This document shows, piece after piece, positions 44,981-53,722 of a DNA stretch of 64,000 nucleotides; the first letter of the stretch is position 1; each line of letters starts with the position of its first letter. The notes below the pieces were generated by a model. It was given only the letters and a program-made list of their open reading frames with translations, was not told the DNA's origin and did no database searches. This stretch comes from Spirosoma montaniterrae. GTDB lineage: Bacteria; Bacteroidota; Bacteroidia; Cytophagales; Spirosomataceae. The stretch is taken from positions 1,240,001-1,304,000 of the forward strand of contig NZ_CP014263.1 of NCBI RefSeq assembly GCF_001988955.1, given 5' to 3'. A program made the position numbers and the translations under genes.

Positions 44981-46357
44981 ATGAAACACGCGCTTGCGTT
45001 CCTGCTGTTCTGGATGAGCAGCCCTTTGCTGGCTCAAACCCAGCCGCCCAACATTGTACTGATTGTGGCCGACGACCTCGGCTATACCGACCTGAGTTGT
45101 TACGGACACCAACGCCACCGAACGCCACACATCGATTCGCTGGCCCGGCGCGGTATCCGGTTCACGCAGGCTTACGCGGCCAGTCCGGTGTGTTCGCCGA
45201 GCCGGGCGGCCCTGATGACGGGCAAGCACCCGGCCCGGCTTCAGTTGACCAATTTTCTGGTTGGCACCCGAACCGATTCGCTCTCGCCGGTTGACCCGGC
45301 CCCCTGGCGACCCTACCTGCCCGCTTCGGAGATTACCCTGGCCGAGCGACTGCGGACGTTGGGCTACCAGACCGGAATAGTGGGCAAGTGGCACCTCGGC
45401 GGGGTCGATTCGCTGGCACCGTGGGGGCAGGGATTTGCGTTTACCCGGATGATTGGCCGCAATGGGCTGGATTATTACAACTACGGCATCTATGAGGATA
45501 GCTACAAAAAAGAGTTTCGCGATAAAGGACAGACCTATCTAACGGATAAACTGACCGACTATGCCGTAGAATTTATCGGGCAGGCCGACCAGAAAAAACC
45601 GTTTTTTCTGTATGTGCCGTATTCAGCCCCGCACATACTGATTACGCCCCGCGCCGACAAACTGAACAAATACCTGTTTAACTACAATAAGTGGGGCGAA
45701 GACTACAACCCCTACTACGCAGCCATGCTCGAAAGCCTCGACGATGGCGTAGGGCGCATTGTTGCCAGACTCAGCGAACTGGGCCTGACCGAAAATACGC
45801 TCGTTATTTTCACCTCCGACAATGGGGGTGTGGGCCTGCCCGAACTTGGCCCCACACCCACCAATTTAGCACCACTCCGCAAGTGGAAAGGACACGTCTA
45901 TGAAGGCGGCATCAAAGTTCCGCTTATTATGAGCTGGCCGGGCAAAATGCCCCAAAACCAAACCTGCACCAACTACCTGATCAACACCGATTTTACGCCG
46001 ACCCTGCTCGAATTGCTGGGCCAACCCACGCCGAACCTGCCCGATGCCAAAAGTTTTTGGCCCCTGCTGACCAACCCGGCCACTTCGCTCGACCGGGGAG
46101 CCATTTTCTGGCATTATCCCCATTTCAGCAATCAGATGGGCCGACCCGCCGGGGCCGTGCGGCTGGGCGACTGGAAATTGGTCGAGAATTACGAAACCGG
46201 GCAACGCGAACTATTCAACTTAGCCCGCGACATTGGCGAAACCCGTGATCTGAGCCGGAGTAACCGAACTAAAGCCAACGAGTTAAGCACCTTACTGACC
46301 AACTGGCGGCAGGAAGTTGGCGCGTCGATGCCTGTTCGGAAGAAACCCAAATCCTGA
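44981..46357 (+). CDS. Secreted sulfatase 1 of the cluster
   Basis: 458 aa; the ATG at 44981 is 17 bases after the GMC stop and is followed by a signal, MKHALAFLLFWMSSPLLAQ. Formylglycine motif CSPSR in SPVCSPSRAALMTGK; metal and fold motifs PNIVLIVADDLGYTD, IVGKWHLGG and FTSDNGGVGLPE. The body resembles N-acetylgalactosamine-6-sulfatase-like enzymes. The longer open frame from 44822 lies inside the GMC gene and is not used. Sulfate position and sugar are not determinable by eye. Confidence 0.88.
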   Translation: MKHALAFLLFWMSSPLLAQTQPPNIVLIVADDLGYTDLSCYGHQRHRTPHIDSLARRGIRFTQAYAASPVCSPSRAALMTGKHPARLQLTNFLVGTRTDSLSPVDPAPWRPYLPASEITLAERLRTLGYQTGIVGKWHLGGVDSLAPWGQGFAFTRMIGRNGLDYYNYGIYEDSYKKEFRDKGQTYLTDKLTDYAVEFIGQADQKKPFFLYVPYSAPHILITPRADKLNKYLFNYNKWGEDYNPYYAAMLESLDDGVGRIVARLSELGLTENTLVIFTSDNGGVGLPELGPTPTNLAPLRKWKGHVYEGGIKVPLIMSWPGKMPQNQTCTNYLINTDFTPTLLELLGQPTPNLPDAKSFWPLLTNPATSLDRGAIFWHYPHFSNQMGRPAGAVRLGDWKLVENYETGQRELFNLARDIGETRDLSRSNRTKANELSTLLTNWRQEVGASMPVRKKPKS

Positions 46358-46385
46358 ACCTTTCTCCTGACTTTCGCTCCGGCAA

Positions 46386-47897
46386 ATGAAAAAACTACTA
46401 TGGTCTGGCATCTGGCTGTTCTGGCTTCTGACAAGCCCGGTACTGGCCCAAACACCACAGCCCAATTTTGTGCTGATCGTGGGCGACGACCACGACCGCT
46501 CGGCCATTGGCTGCTACGGCAACCGGCAGGTTAAAACCCCCCACCTCGACCAACTGGCGCGCGAAGGAGTCCGGTTTACGCGGGCCTATGCCACAACTTC
46601 GTCGTGCAGTCCGAGCCGGTCTACGCTGCTGTCGGGGCGGCACAACCACAATAACGGGCAGTATGGACTGGCCCATGCCACCCACCACTTCCGTTCGCAC
46701 GAAGACCTGAAAAGCCTGCCCGCTCTGCTTCACAACGCGGGCTACACTACCGCCCGCATCGGCAAATACCACCTTGAACCCGCGAGTGCCTACCCGTTCG
46801 ATAAGGTACTCAGCGACAATGGTAGTAACCCGGTGCTGATGGCGAACCAATGCGCAGATTTTCTGCGGGCCGCGCTCGGCGAATCGAACCGTAGCGACGG
46901 AACGAAACAGAAACCTTTTTTCCTGTATTTCTGCCCCACCGATCCGCACCGGGCGGGCAACGGCGACAAACTGCCTTACAAGGCTAATCCGCACGGCAAC
47001 AAACCCGACGGACACGAGGGCGTTCGTGAAACGATGTATGGCCCCGATTCGCTGACCGTACCGTTTTTTCTGCCCAACACGCCCGAAGCCCGCACCGAAC
47101 TGGCGCAGTATTATCAGGCCGTTTCGCGCATGGATCAGGGCATTGGACGGCTGTTTGCGCTGCTGAAAGAGAAGGGTTTGTGGGATAACACCATCGTGAT
47201 CTACCTCTCCGACAACGGGATGCCGGTGCCGGGAGCCAAGACAACGCACTACGAACCGGGTGTACTGCTGCCGCTGATTGTCCGAAATCCGTTCGGTCGG
47301 CGTTCCGGCGGTCGGCAAAACCCGCAGGTCTGTGACGAACTGGTTTCGTGGGTAGACGTGGCTCCGACGCTGCTCGATTTTGCGGGATTGAATCCGCCCG
47401 TTCTGGCATCGGCCAGTCGCCCAACCGGGGGTGGGTCGTTTGGCGAACGGCTGGTCACGCCATTTTTTCACGGCAAATCCTGGAAACCCCTGCTCGATGG
47501 TTCCGGGACATTTCGGGGCGATACGCTGCTGCTCTCGCACACCTTCCACGAGGTTACGATGTATTACCCCATGCGAACTATCGTAACCAAACGCTACAAA
47601 CTCATCCATAATCTGGCGCATCCGCTGCCGTTTCCGTTTGCGGCTGATCTGTGGTCGTCGGCTACGTGGCAGGGTTTTGTACAATCGGGCCAATCGCAGT
47701 ATGGCCCACGTACCCGGCAAGCCTATGAGCAACGGCCTGAATATGAGCTGTATGATCTGGAACGCGACCCGCAGGAACGTACCAATCTGGCTAAAACCAG
47801 GACGCACAAAGCCGTTTTCGAGACGTTGCTGGCGTCACTCAAAAACGCGCAGGAAATGACTAATGACCCCTGGCGGGTGAAATGGCGGCATGAATAA
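46386..47897 (+). CDS. Secreted sulfatase 2, heparan N-sulfatase-like
   Basis: 503 aa with signal MKKLLWSGIWLFWLLTSPVL. The core begins PNFVLIVGDDHDRSAIGCYG and the modified motif is CSPSRSTLLSG. ARIGKYHL, YFCPTDPHR and the NHNNGQ after the active site are like sulfamidase-type enzymes, which remove N-sulfate from glucosamine; that specificity is inference. Encoded 28 bases after sulfatase 1. The opposite strand carries a 469-aa open frame through most of it, a codon-use artefact. Confidence 0.88.
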   Translation: MKKLLWSGIWLFWLLTSPVLAQTPQPNFVLIVGDDHDRSAIGCYGNRQVKTPHLDQLAREGVRFTRAYATTSSCSPSRSTLLSGRHNHNNGQYGLAHATHHFRSHEDLKSLPALLHNAGYTTARIGKYHLEPASAYPFDKVLSDNGSNPVLMANQCADFLRAALGESNRSDGTKQKPFFLYFCPTDPHRAGNGDKLPYKANPHGNKPDGHEGVRETMYGPDSLTVPFFLPNTPEARTELAQYYQAVSRMDQGIGRLFALLKEKGLWDNTIVIYLSDNGMPVPGAKTTHYEPGVLLPLIVRNPFGRRSGGRQNPQVCDELVSWVDVAPTLLDFAGLNPPVLASASRPTGGGSFGERLVTPFFHGKSWKPLLDGSGTFRGDTLLLSHTFHEVTMYYPMRTIVTKRYKLIHNLAHPLPFPFAADLWSSATWQGFVQSGQSQYGPRTRQAYEQRPEYELYDLERDPQERTNLAKTRTHKAVFETLLASLKNAQEMTNDPWRVKWRHE

Positions 47898-47906
47898 ATC
47901 AATACG

Positions 47907-49547
47907 ATGCATAGATTCTTATTCGTAGCATTTTCCGGCGTGGGTATTGGGCTGTTGCTGGTAGCCGCCCGTCTGCAACCCGCTGGCCTCGGCCTGGCAA
48001 CTCAGGTGCCGGTGTCGAGACCCAATATTCTCTGGCTCTCGTGCGAAGATATGTCGCCCCACCTCGGCTGCTACGGCGACACTACGGTGCCAACGCCCAA
48101 CATTGACCGGCTGGCGCGGGAAGGTATTCGGTTCAGCAACGCGTTTTGCACGGCGGGCGTATGTGCGCCCAGCCGCAACGCCATCATCACGGGCATGTAC
48201 CAGACCAGCACCGGAGGACACAACATGCGCACGCTCAACAATGCCTATCCCGAAAAAACGGGTCTGCCCAAAGCGTACTCCATCGTGCCAGCTTCCGACG
48301 TGCGCGCCTTCCCCGAATATTTGCGGAGAGCAGGCTATTATACCACCAACAACAGCAAAACCGACTACCAGTTCGAGGAGCCGCCTACCGTCTGGAACGA
48401 GGTCAGTAACAAAGCCCACTGGCGAAACCGACAACCCGGCCAACCGTTTTTCGCGGTGTTTAACAATACCGTCACCCACGAGTCGCAGGTGTGGGCGCGG
48501 AAAAGCTTGCCGCTGCGCGTCGATCCGGCTCGGATCAGCGTGCCACCTTATTACCCCGATACGAAGACCGTAAGGCAGGACATGGCCCGGTTTTTCAGTA
48601 ACATCCGCGACATGGACGACTGGGTGGGCCAACTGCTGAAACAACTTGACGACGACGGGCTGTTGCAGCATACGATCATCTTTTTCTGGTCGGATCACGG
48701 CGACGGACTGCCCTTTGTGAAGCGCGAAATATACGACCGGGGTATCCGGGTGCCGTTGGTTGTGCGGTTTCCCGACGGGCAGGGGGCAGGTTCGGTACGC
48801 ACAGACCTGATGTCGATGATTGACCTGGCCCCAACGGTGCTGTCTCTGGCTGGTTTGCCCAGTCCGAAACACATGCAGGGGCGGGCATTGCTGGGAAAAT
48901 ACGCCGTGAAGAAACCCCGCCAGTATGTGTTTGCCGCCCGCGACCGGCTCGATGAACGCTACGACCGGGTGCGCTCGGTGCACGATGGCCGGTATCAGTA
49001 CGTCCGTAATTTCTACCCCGACCGGCCCCTATACATGGACGTAACGTATCGCAAACAACAGCCGATGATGGCCGAGATGCTCCGGCTGCGCGATGAAGGC
49101 AAGCTAAATCCCGTGCAAATGAACTGGTTCCGAACAACCAAACCCGTTGAGGAACTTTATGACATTCAGGCAGATCCGTATCAATTGACCAACCTCGCCG
49201 ACCAACCCGCTGAGGCCAATAACCTGAAACGACTCCGCAAGGAACTGGACCGCTGGTTAGTGGAGACAAAAGACCTCGGCGGCATTCCCGAAAAAGAGCT
49301 TATCCGGCAATGGTGGGAGGGAGCCGACAAACCACCCATCACGGCAACGCCAACCGGGCAACAGCAGGGCAATCGGCTAAGTATTCGTTGCGCTACGCCG
49401 GGCGCGTCTATCGCTTATAAGACCGCTGAACAAACCGGCAGCGACTGGCAGGTGTATACCCAACCCCTGCGGCTCGCCAAACCCGGCTCGGTAACGGCAG
49501 TAGCCCGTCGCATCGGATACGGGCTAAGTGCCGAAACGGTTTTTTGA
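47907..49547 (+). CDS. Secreted sulfatase 3 with C-terminal extension
   Basis: 546-aa sulfatase whose ATG lies 9 bases after sulfatase 2. An N-terminal hydrophobic segment is followed by PNILWLSCEDMSPHLGCYGD, and the modified motif is CAPSR in GVCAPSRNAIITG. WSDHGDGLPF is the second metal site. After the catalytic domain, ~65 residues resemble a small beta domain of the chitobiase C-terminal type (GASIAYKTAEQTGSDWQVYT). It ends 10 bases from the convergent end of the peptide-modification operon. Confidence 0.87.
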   Translation: MHRFLFVAFSGVGIGLLLVAARLQPAGLGLATQVPVSRPNILWLSCEDMSPHLGCYGDTTVPTPNIDRLAREGIRFSNAFCTAGVCAPSRNAIITGMYQTSTGGHNMRTLNNAYPEKTGLPKAYSIVPASDVRAFPEYLRRAGYYTTNNSKTDYQFEEPPTVWNEVSNKAHWRNRQPGQPFFAVFNNTVTHESQVWARKSLPLRVDPARISVPPYYPDTKTVRQDMARFFSNIRDMDDWVGQLLKQLDDDGLLQHTIIFFWSDHGDGLPFVKREIYDRGIRVPLVVRFPDGQGAGSVRTDLMSMIDLAPTVLSLAGLPSPKHMQGRALLGKYAVKKPRQYVFAARDRLDERYDRVRSVHDGRYQYVRNFYPDRPLYMDVTYRKQQPMMAEMLRLRDEGKLNPVQMNWFRTTKPVEELYDIQADPYQLTNLADQPAEANNLKRLRKELDRWLVETKDLGGIPEKELIRQWWEGADKPPITATPTGQQQGNRLSIRCATPGASIAYKTAEQTGSDWQVYTQPLRLAKPGSVTAVARRIGYGLSAETVF

Positions 49548-49557
49548 CCGAACGTGG

Positions 49558-50202
49558 TCAAGCTGCCTCCGTTTGTAGGGCGGGTTCTGTCTCGAATTTT
49601 CGATAACCATCTAAGGCGTAGAACGAGTAGACGAGGGTGTAGCGGTCGCCATGTATAATCGGGCTGACGGCGTGGTGCGAATAGGGCGAAATCTCAAACC
49701 CGACCGCGCTTTGGTTAGCAGGCAGGTAATAGCGGTTAATGCCTTCTGTTTCGTCGGGATTTTCGCGGTCGAAGAGCATGAGAATACCACCCTGCGCCGT
49801 CGACCAATGGCGATTTACCTGAATAACGAGCCGGTGCGTTTGCCCAACGGGGCCATAGTCGCTGTGTACCCGAATTACCTGCCCCACCTGCAATTTGTGT
49901 CCCATTACGTCGGTTTGCTCCGTTAGTCGGGTTCCGAAAATCGCTTCCATGTACAGCCGTAGCTGATTGGTGGTATCAGTGCTGATTAACGTAGTAAGAG
50001 ACGCGGGCAGTTCGGCCCGGCGCAGGTCCAGATCATACGTATCGTAGAAGCCATCTTCAACATGGCGTCGCCAGGCGGGCGTTGTTTCGAACCAGCTCAG
50101 GAGTTCGTCAGCCGTGCCGACGGACAAAAAATGCCGAATGGCAACGTGTGGAAACGGCGCATCGAGCCGTTCGGGTGGAGTCAGGTTAAATAAAGCAGCC
50201 AT
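49558..50202 (-). CDS. 2-oxoglutarate/Fe(II) oxygenase-like enzyme of the peptide operon
   Basis: 214 aa. The double-stranded beta-helix iron site is seen as His113-x-Asp115 (IRVHSDYG) and a distal His176/177, with Arg187 as a probable 2-oxoglutarate anchor (HGDRYTLVYSFY). That set matches prolyl-4-hydroxylase-like oxygenases. Being last in an operon with a precursor peptide and two other modifying enzymes, it probably hydroxylates that peptide (inference). Its start overlaps the end of the HExxH gene by 17 bases, so expression is coupled. A standalone small-molecule or protein hydroxylase is the alternative. Confidence 0.8.
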   Translation of the reverse strand: MAALFNLTPPERLDAPFPHVAIRHFLSVGTADELLSWFETTPAWRRHVEDGFYDTYDLDLRRAELPASLTTLISTDTTNQLRLYMEAIFGTRLTEQTDVMGHKLQVGQVIRVHSDYGPVGQTHRLVIQVNRHWSTAQGGILMLFDRENPDETEGINRYYLPANQSAVGFEISPYSHHAVSPIIHGDRYTLVYSFYALDGYRKFETEPALQTEAA

Positions 50203-51511
50203 TGGTTGGGAGGTTGTTCTTGATTTCGGAGGAATACTGTAAGGTTTCGGGTGGCATTTGCCTGATGCCAGCGTATTCTACGTTTTTCTGGGCTGTTGCT
50301 GCGTACTGCGGATGCGAAGCCTGCCAGGCTCTGAAATGCGCCATCAGCGTAGCGAAGGCAAGCGATTGGCTAAACAGACCGCCGGGGTCCAGCTCGTTCA
50401 GGCGTTGCTGCATGGCAGTCAGCAGGTCCCGACAGATTGGGTGCAGCAACGTTGCGGGCACCTGCGCCATCCCGATGCGTAATCGCCAATAGACCTGCTC
50501 CCGGCGTTGGTGCAGGTAGGCTCGCTCGTTGGGTAGCAGCGTAGCCGCGTCAATTTGTTCAAACCACTCATAAATCTTGAAAAAGACGTAAACGGCGTGA
50601 AACAGGCCCGTGAGCGGACGAGCGTCGGGACGCCAGGGCGAGTAATAAACGGCGTCGGGAGTACCGTAGTGAATAGGGGAGAACGCCGTAATCCGATCCA
50701 GTTCGGTATGAGCAAACTCATGAACGATGGTTTCGGCCAACAGCAGCACATTATCTGATTCCGACAGAAAAATAACGCCCGGATACGCACTTGTTGTGAA
50801 CGAATGGTGCTGTCGGGCCTGCTGCGGATGCACCGGCACGTAGTAGCGGATCAGTGCCCGGATTTGCCCGGCCAGGGCTGCGTCATATTGCCTGATCAGC
50901 GTCAGGCCGGCCATCACCTGCCGGGCGCACGAATGCAACGCAGACTCATTGATTTTAGGTGCAATATCCGGGTAGAACAGTTCCGGTACGGCCAGTACGT
51001 TCCCGTAGCCACTCGCCAGCATCACCGTGCCCCGCATAAACGGGCAATCGGCCCCGTCTGCAATCAACTGCAACGATCCGGCACTACCGTGCAGTTCAGC
51101 CGGGGTGGTAAGCTTTCTCATCAACCGGCGTTTCGGCAGTATCACTACGTGGGTAGCCGCTGTTTCTATGGCGGTATCGAGCGGAATCTGTACTGAAAAG
51201 GGCGTGTCGACAACATCGGAGAACGAATCGATCAGGTGGAGCAAAAACTGTTGATCATCGGCCCACTGCGGGTCATCGTCAGTGCTAAGGAGCCGGCAAA
51301 CGGTCTCCCAGAAAAAGGGCGTACCCTGAGCCACCACCGTATGCACTGGCAGCGTCATCACAGTATCCAGCAGATCGGCAGTACCAGCGTATTGGCGCAG
51401 GCGGCTCTGCATCGGCTCGTTGAGCAGCAGGTTTTTCCAGAGCAGCCCCAGATAGGCATCACCCTGCCGGGCGAGGGCTTCAAATTGTGGCCGTGGCGAG
51501 GTCGGTTTCAT
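50186..51511 (-). CDS. HExxH-motif peptide-modifying protein (aKG-HExxH beta-hydroxylase-like)
   Basis: 441 aa, first Met at 51511, overlapping the radical SAM gene by 32 bases. The motif His264-Glu-x-x-His268 in TIVHEFAHTEL and the later SPWRPDARPLTGLFHAVYVF match the HEXXH-motif family encoded beside FxsB-type radical SAM enzymes. These were first taken for proteases; later work describes members as 2-oxoglutarate-dependent peptide beta-hydroxylases. The Arg/Asp-rich WRPDARP segment fits substrate or cosubstrate binding. The first ~230 residues are helical with no motif I recognise. Expected role: beta-hydroxylation, or less likely cleavage, of the 58-aa precursor. Confidence 0.8.
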   Translation of the reverse strand: MKPTSPRPQFEALARQGDAYLGLLWKNLLLNEPMQSRLRQYAGTADLLDTVMTLPVHTVVAQGTPFFWETVCRLLSTDDDPQWADDQQFLLHLIDSFSDVVDTPFSVQIPLDTAIETAATHVVILPKRRLMRKLTTPAELHGSAGSLQLIADGADCPFMRGTVMLASGYGNVLAVPELFYPDIAPKINESALHSCARQVMAGLTLIRQYDAALAGQIRALIRYYVPVHPQQARQHHSFTTSAYPGVIFLSESDNVLLLAETIVHEFAHTELDRITAFSPIHYGTPDAVYYSPWRPDARPLTGLFHAVYVFFKIYEWFEQIDAATLLPNERAYLHQRREQVYWRLRIGMAQVPATLLHPICRDLLTAMQQRLNELDPGGLFSQSLAFATLMAHFRAWQASHPQYAATAQKNVEYAGIRQMPPETLQYSSEIKNNLPTNGCFI

Positions 51512-52649
51512 GCGAATAGTCGTGGTTTAGCTGGCTGCTCAGACGCTGATGCATGTGCCGGATCATTTTTTCCAGATCGCGGCAGTAAATACTCGGGTTG
51601 TTGAATCCGTTCCGGGCCGAATACCGGTTAGGCACGTAGCCGCCCCCGCAATAGTCTACGACCGGGCAGCGTCGGCATTGGTCGCAAAGTGCGTCGGCAC
51701 CGATCTGACGAGCCTGTACGTTGACGTGATCCAGCACCTCATCGAACGAATGCTCGAAAATGGAGTAGCCGAGTTCGGTAGCCCCGTTGAAACTTGCTTT
51801 GAGCGAATCGACGGCTTCGATTTCGCCGTTGGTTTCAATCACAATCAGGTCGACCGGGCTTAGTCCAATCGATTCGAGCGTTGAGGTGCCGCCCAGCAAC
51901 ACGCGCATGTAGCTGTGAAACATCTTGATATGGCGCGGGCGGTCCAGCTCAAACCAGTAGTCGAACAGCCGGATCAGCCAGTCGCCATACACGGTGCTGT
52001 CGGCGTTTTCTTTACCCAGTGGCCGACGGTCCCAGTTGTCGTAGGGCAGCAGAAAATCCATACCGTATGGGTTAAACTGCGCCAGATAGTCGTAAGTGGC
52101 GATAGGGTCGGTATCGGGATTGATCACCGCCAGAAACCCGCTGAAAATGGCGTTGTAAGGCCGCTCGGCCAGCAAACGCAGCCGGGTTTCCAACTCGCGC
52201 GAGGTGCCTTTGCCGTTGAAATGTTTCCGAAACTGATCGTTTACCTCCGGCGGACCATCGAGACTAATGCCGAGATTGATTTGTTTTTCGAGCAGAAAAT
52301 CGCCGATTTGTTCGGTAAACAGCAGGCCGTTCGACTGAATTGCCAGTTTGCAGCGAATGTCTGTTTCGGCGAATGCCTGCTCCACCACGCTCACAATCTG
52401 ACGCAGGTGTTTCAGGCCACCCAGCAGCGGCTCGCCCCCATGCAGAATAAACTGCACGTCTGTTTTGCCGAACGTGGTGCAGTGTTCGATCATGCGTCGG
52501 CACAACTGCGCTACTGTCTCGTTGCTTATCAGCCTCGGCTGTCGTTGCCAGCGCGTATCGTCGTGATTGTAGATGAAACAGTAGGTGCAATTGATGTTGC
52601 ACCTACTGGCCACCTTCACGATGTAGGAGTGAAAGGGGGTCTGTTCCAT
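51480..52649 (-). CDS. FxsB-like radical SAM/SPASM peptide maturase
   Basis: 389 aa from ATG 52649 (MEQTPFHSYIVKVASRCN); an in-frame GTG at 52667 would overlap the precursor stop and is less likely. The radical SAM cluster is C17-x3-C21-x2-C24 (CNINCTYC), followed by LHGGEPLLGG. The SPASM domain holds further Cys (CDQCRRCPVVDYCGGGYV) and the FxsB-type ending RNGFNNPSIYCRDLE. Enzymes of this clade join an aromatic or His side chain to the beta carbon of a residue two positions later, forming three-residue cyclophanes. The precursor gene ends 11 bases upstream and has three His-x-Asn/Ser triplets. Confidence 0.88.
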   Translation of the reverse strand: MEQTPFHSYIVKVASRCNINCTYCFIYNHDDTRWQRQPRLISNETVAQLCRRMIEHCTTFGKTDVQFILHGGEPLLGGLKHLRQIVSVVEQAFAETDIRCKLAIQSNGLLFTEQIGDFLLEKQINLGISLDGPPEVNDQFRKHFNGKGTSRELETRLRLLAERPYNAIFSGFLAVINPDTDPIATYDYLAQFNPYGMDFLLPYDNWDRRPLGKENADSTVYGDWLIRLFDYWFELDRPRHIKMFHSYMRVLLGGTSTLESIGLSPVDLIVIETNGEIEAVDSLKASFNGATELGYSIFEHSFDEVLDHVNVQARQIGADALCDQCRRCPVVDYCGGGYVPNRYSARNGFNNPSIYCRDLEKMIRHMHQRLSSQLNHDYSHETDLATATI

Positions 52650-52660
52650 ACACAGGACAC

Positions 52661-52837
52661 TCACCACACGTTACTGTGCGAATTGTGATTGCGGTGCATT
52701 AATTCGCCCGTGCCAATCGGCCCTTTCTCCCGGATAATCGATTTTAACGCCGTTTTGAGCGCATCGTGGCTCAGGTTCTCTACATCGTCGAGCGCAAGCT
52801 TGGCTGGCACGGGCGGTAGTTTGGGTTCCTCTTCCAT
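52661..52837 (-). CDS. RiPP precursor peptide with tandem His-x-Asn/Ser core
   Basis: 58-aa gene, ATG at 52837, stop at 52661-52663, just below a 60-residue cut-off. It begins MEEEPKLPPVPAKLALDDVE, an acidic leader whose middle part should be a helix (residues ~16-38). It then has GPIGTGELM and ends with the 11-residue core HRNHNSHSNVW: His48-Arg-Asn, His51-Asn-Ser, His54-Ser-Asn, Val, Trp58. The end at an aromatic residue and the repeated His-x-x unit are what a cyclophane-forming maturase would act on. The gene directly precedes the maturase gene (11 bases) and has an exact -7 box upstream. No double-Gly leader site is present. Confidence 0.82.
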   Translation of the reverse strand: MEEEPKLPPVPAKLALDDVENLSHDALKTALKSIIREKGPIGTGELMHRNHNSHSNVW

Positions 52838-52874
52838 ATGTTTTGCAGGGCGTGTGTTTAGTTAAACGCCGATA

Positions 52875-52882
52875 CAAAACTA
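52875..52882 (-). promoter_or_regulatory. Candidate promoter of the four-gene peptide operon
   Basis: TAGTTTTG on the minus strand fits TAnnTTTG, with TCTG (one mismatch from TTTG) 17 bases further upstream. The leader to the precursor ATG would be about 30 bases. The remaining intergenic sequence up to 53078 holds no other gene I can support. Confidence 0.5.
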
Positions 52883-53078
52883 TGACTGCCCTTAACCCAC
52901 AGAAATAGTATTTTAGTACTAATTGTTGATAATCAGCCTATTCGATGAAGGTTCGGGCGAAAGCCCTTAGCAACACTTACTAAGCGGTTCAGCAGTTGAG
53001 TTTGCACCATGAAACTGGCCGGACGCGCGGCCCGTGTCGGCTACTACGCTGCTACAGGTGCGGTAAGAATAAGCATTG

Positions 53079-53447
53079 TTACTTCTCACTTAATTTGCCC
53101 CCCTTGTAATGATGATGATGCCAGACCGATTGCATATACTCAACCTGGGCTTTTAGAAACCGGTTTTCTTCGATGAGATTTCGGTTTAGTTCCATCTGAT
53201 GCGCCAGCCGCTCTTCAAGGGTTTCGCTGGGTACATCGGCTTCGCTGGTGTAACGGTGGTACTGACGCAGGTCTTCGGGTGTGGTATTGAGGGCTTTGGC
53301 TATCTCAGGCAGGTAGCGGGTGCAAAGCGTCTCGCTGCTTTCAATTCGAGAATAGCTCGCCTGTGTCATGTGCAGCTCTTCGGCTATATTCTCTTGTGAA
53401 AACCGTTTATCCTGACGAAAGCGTTTAACGTTCTTGTGAAGGAGCAT
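53079..53447 (-). CDS. XRE-family regulator with C-terminal coiled coil
   Basis: 122 aa. Residues ~4-60 are a lambda-repressor-like HTH (FRQDKRFSQENIAEELHM, QASYSRIESSE). Residues ~70-110 form a heptad-rich coiled coil (LEERLAHQMELNRNLIEENR) likely used for dimerisation, and the end is HHHHYKGGKLSEK. It sits alone between the minus-strand cyclophane-type operon and the plus-strand double-glycine peptide locus, so it is the best local candidate to control one or both. Confidence 0.85.
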   Translation of the reverse strand: MLLHKNVKRFRQDKRFSQENIAEELHMTQASYSRIESSETLCTRYLPEIAKALNTTPEDLRQYHRYTSEADVPSETLEERLAHQMELNRNLIEENRFLKAQVEYMQSVWHHHHYKGGKLSEK

Positions 53448-53722
53448 AGTTTATGTAGTAAGAATAGAGAATTCGATAGACTAAATATAGTGGGGCGTAA
53501 ATGTTATCTCCAAATCAGAATTTTGCTGTGAATACGATCATTTCATTGTAATAAGGTCAAACGTCGACTTTCTATACACGAAATAGCAGTTTCTACATAC
53601 GAACAGAAAAGATTAAATTTATGGAACGGTCGAATTGAATAATCACTGTATATTATTGCATAATATGGCATAACAATTTAAGACCAATACACACCACCTT
53701 TGACATAACAAAACCGCTGGTT
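53448..53722. other. AT-rich intergenic region upstream of the disulfide/export locus
   Basis: About 275 bases with no gene. It holds a small dyad, TATTAT-TGC-ATAATA, near 53650-53665 and several TTTCTA-CA repeats that could bind the XRE regulator. No exact TAnnTTTG box was found on the plus strand. Confidence 0.4.

Noticed and set aside
46398..47807. 469-residue open frame antisense to sulfatase 2
   Set aside because: Mirror of a GC-rich coding frame. The plus strand has a signal peptide and all sulfatase motifs; the antisense protein matches nothing I recognise.
50186..51511. Zinc protease that removes the leader
   Set aside because: HExxH alone could mean a protease, but the SPWRPDARP segment and the FxsB-type neighbour fit the peptide hydroxylase-like family better. 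Kept only as an alternative.
52671..52877. 68-residue minus-strand open frame upstream of the maturase (MYRRLTKHTPCK...)
   Set aside because: It overlaps the 58-residue precursor in another frame, is Arg/Cys-rich without pattern, and ends inside the precursor gene. The 58-residue frame has a proper spacing and a meaningful C-terminus.
53009..53170. Small plus-strand open frame (MKLAGRAARVGYYAATG...)
   Set aside because: Runs antisense into the XRE gene, has no leader features or spacing to a partner, and looks like chance.
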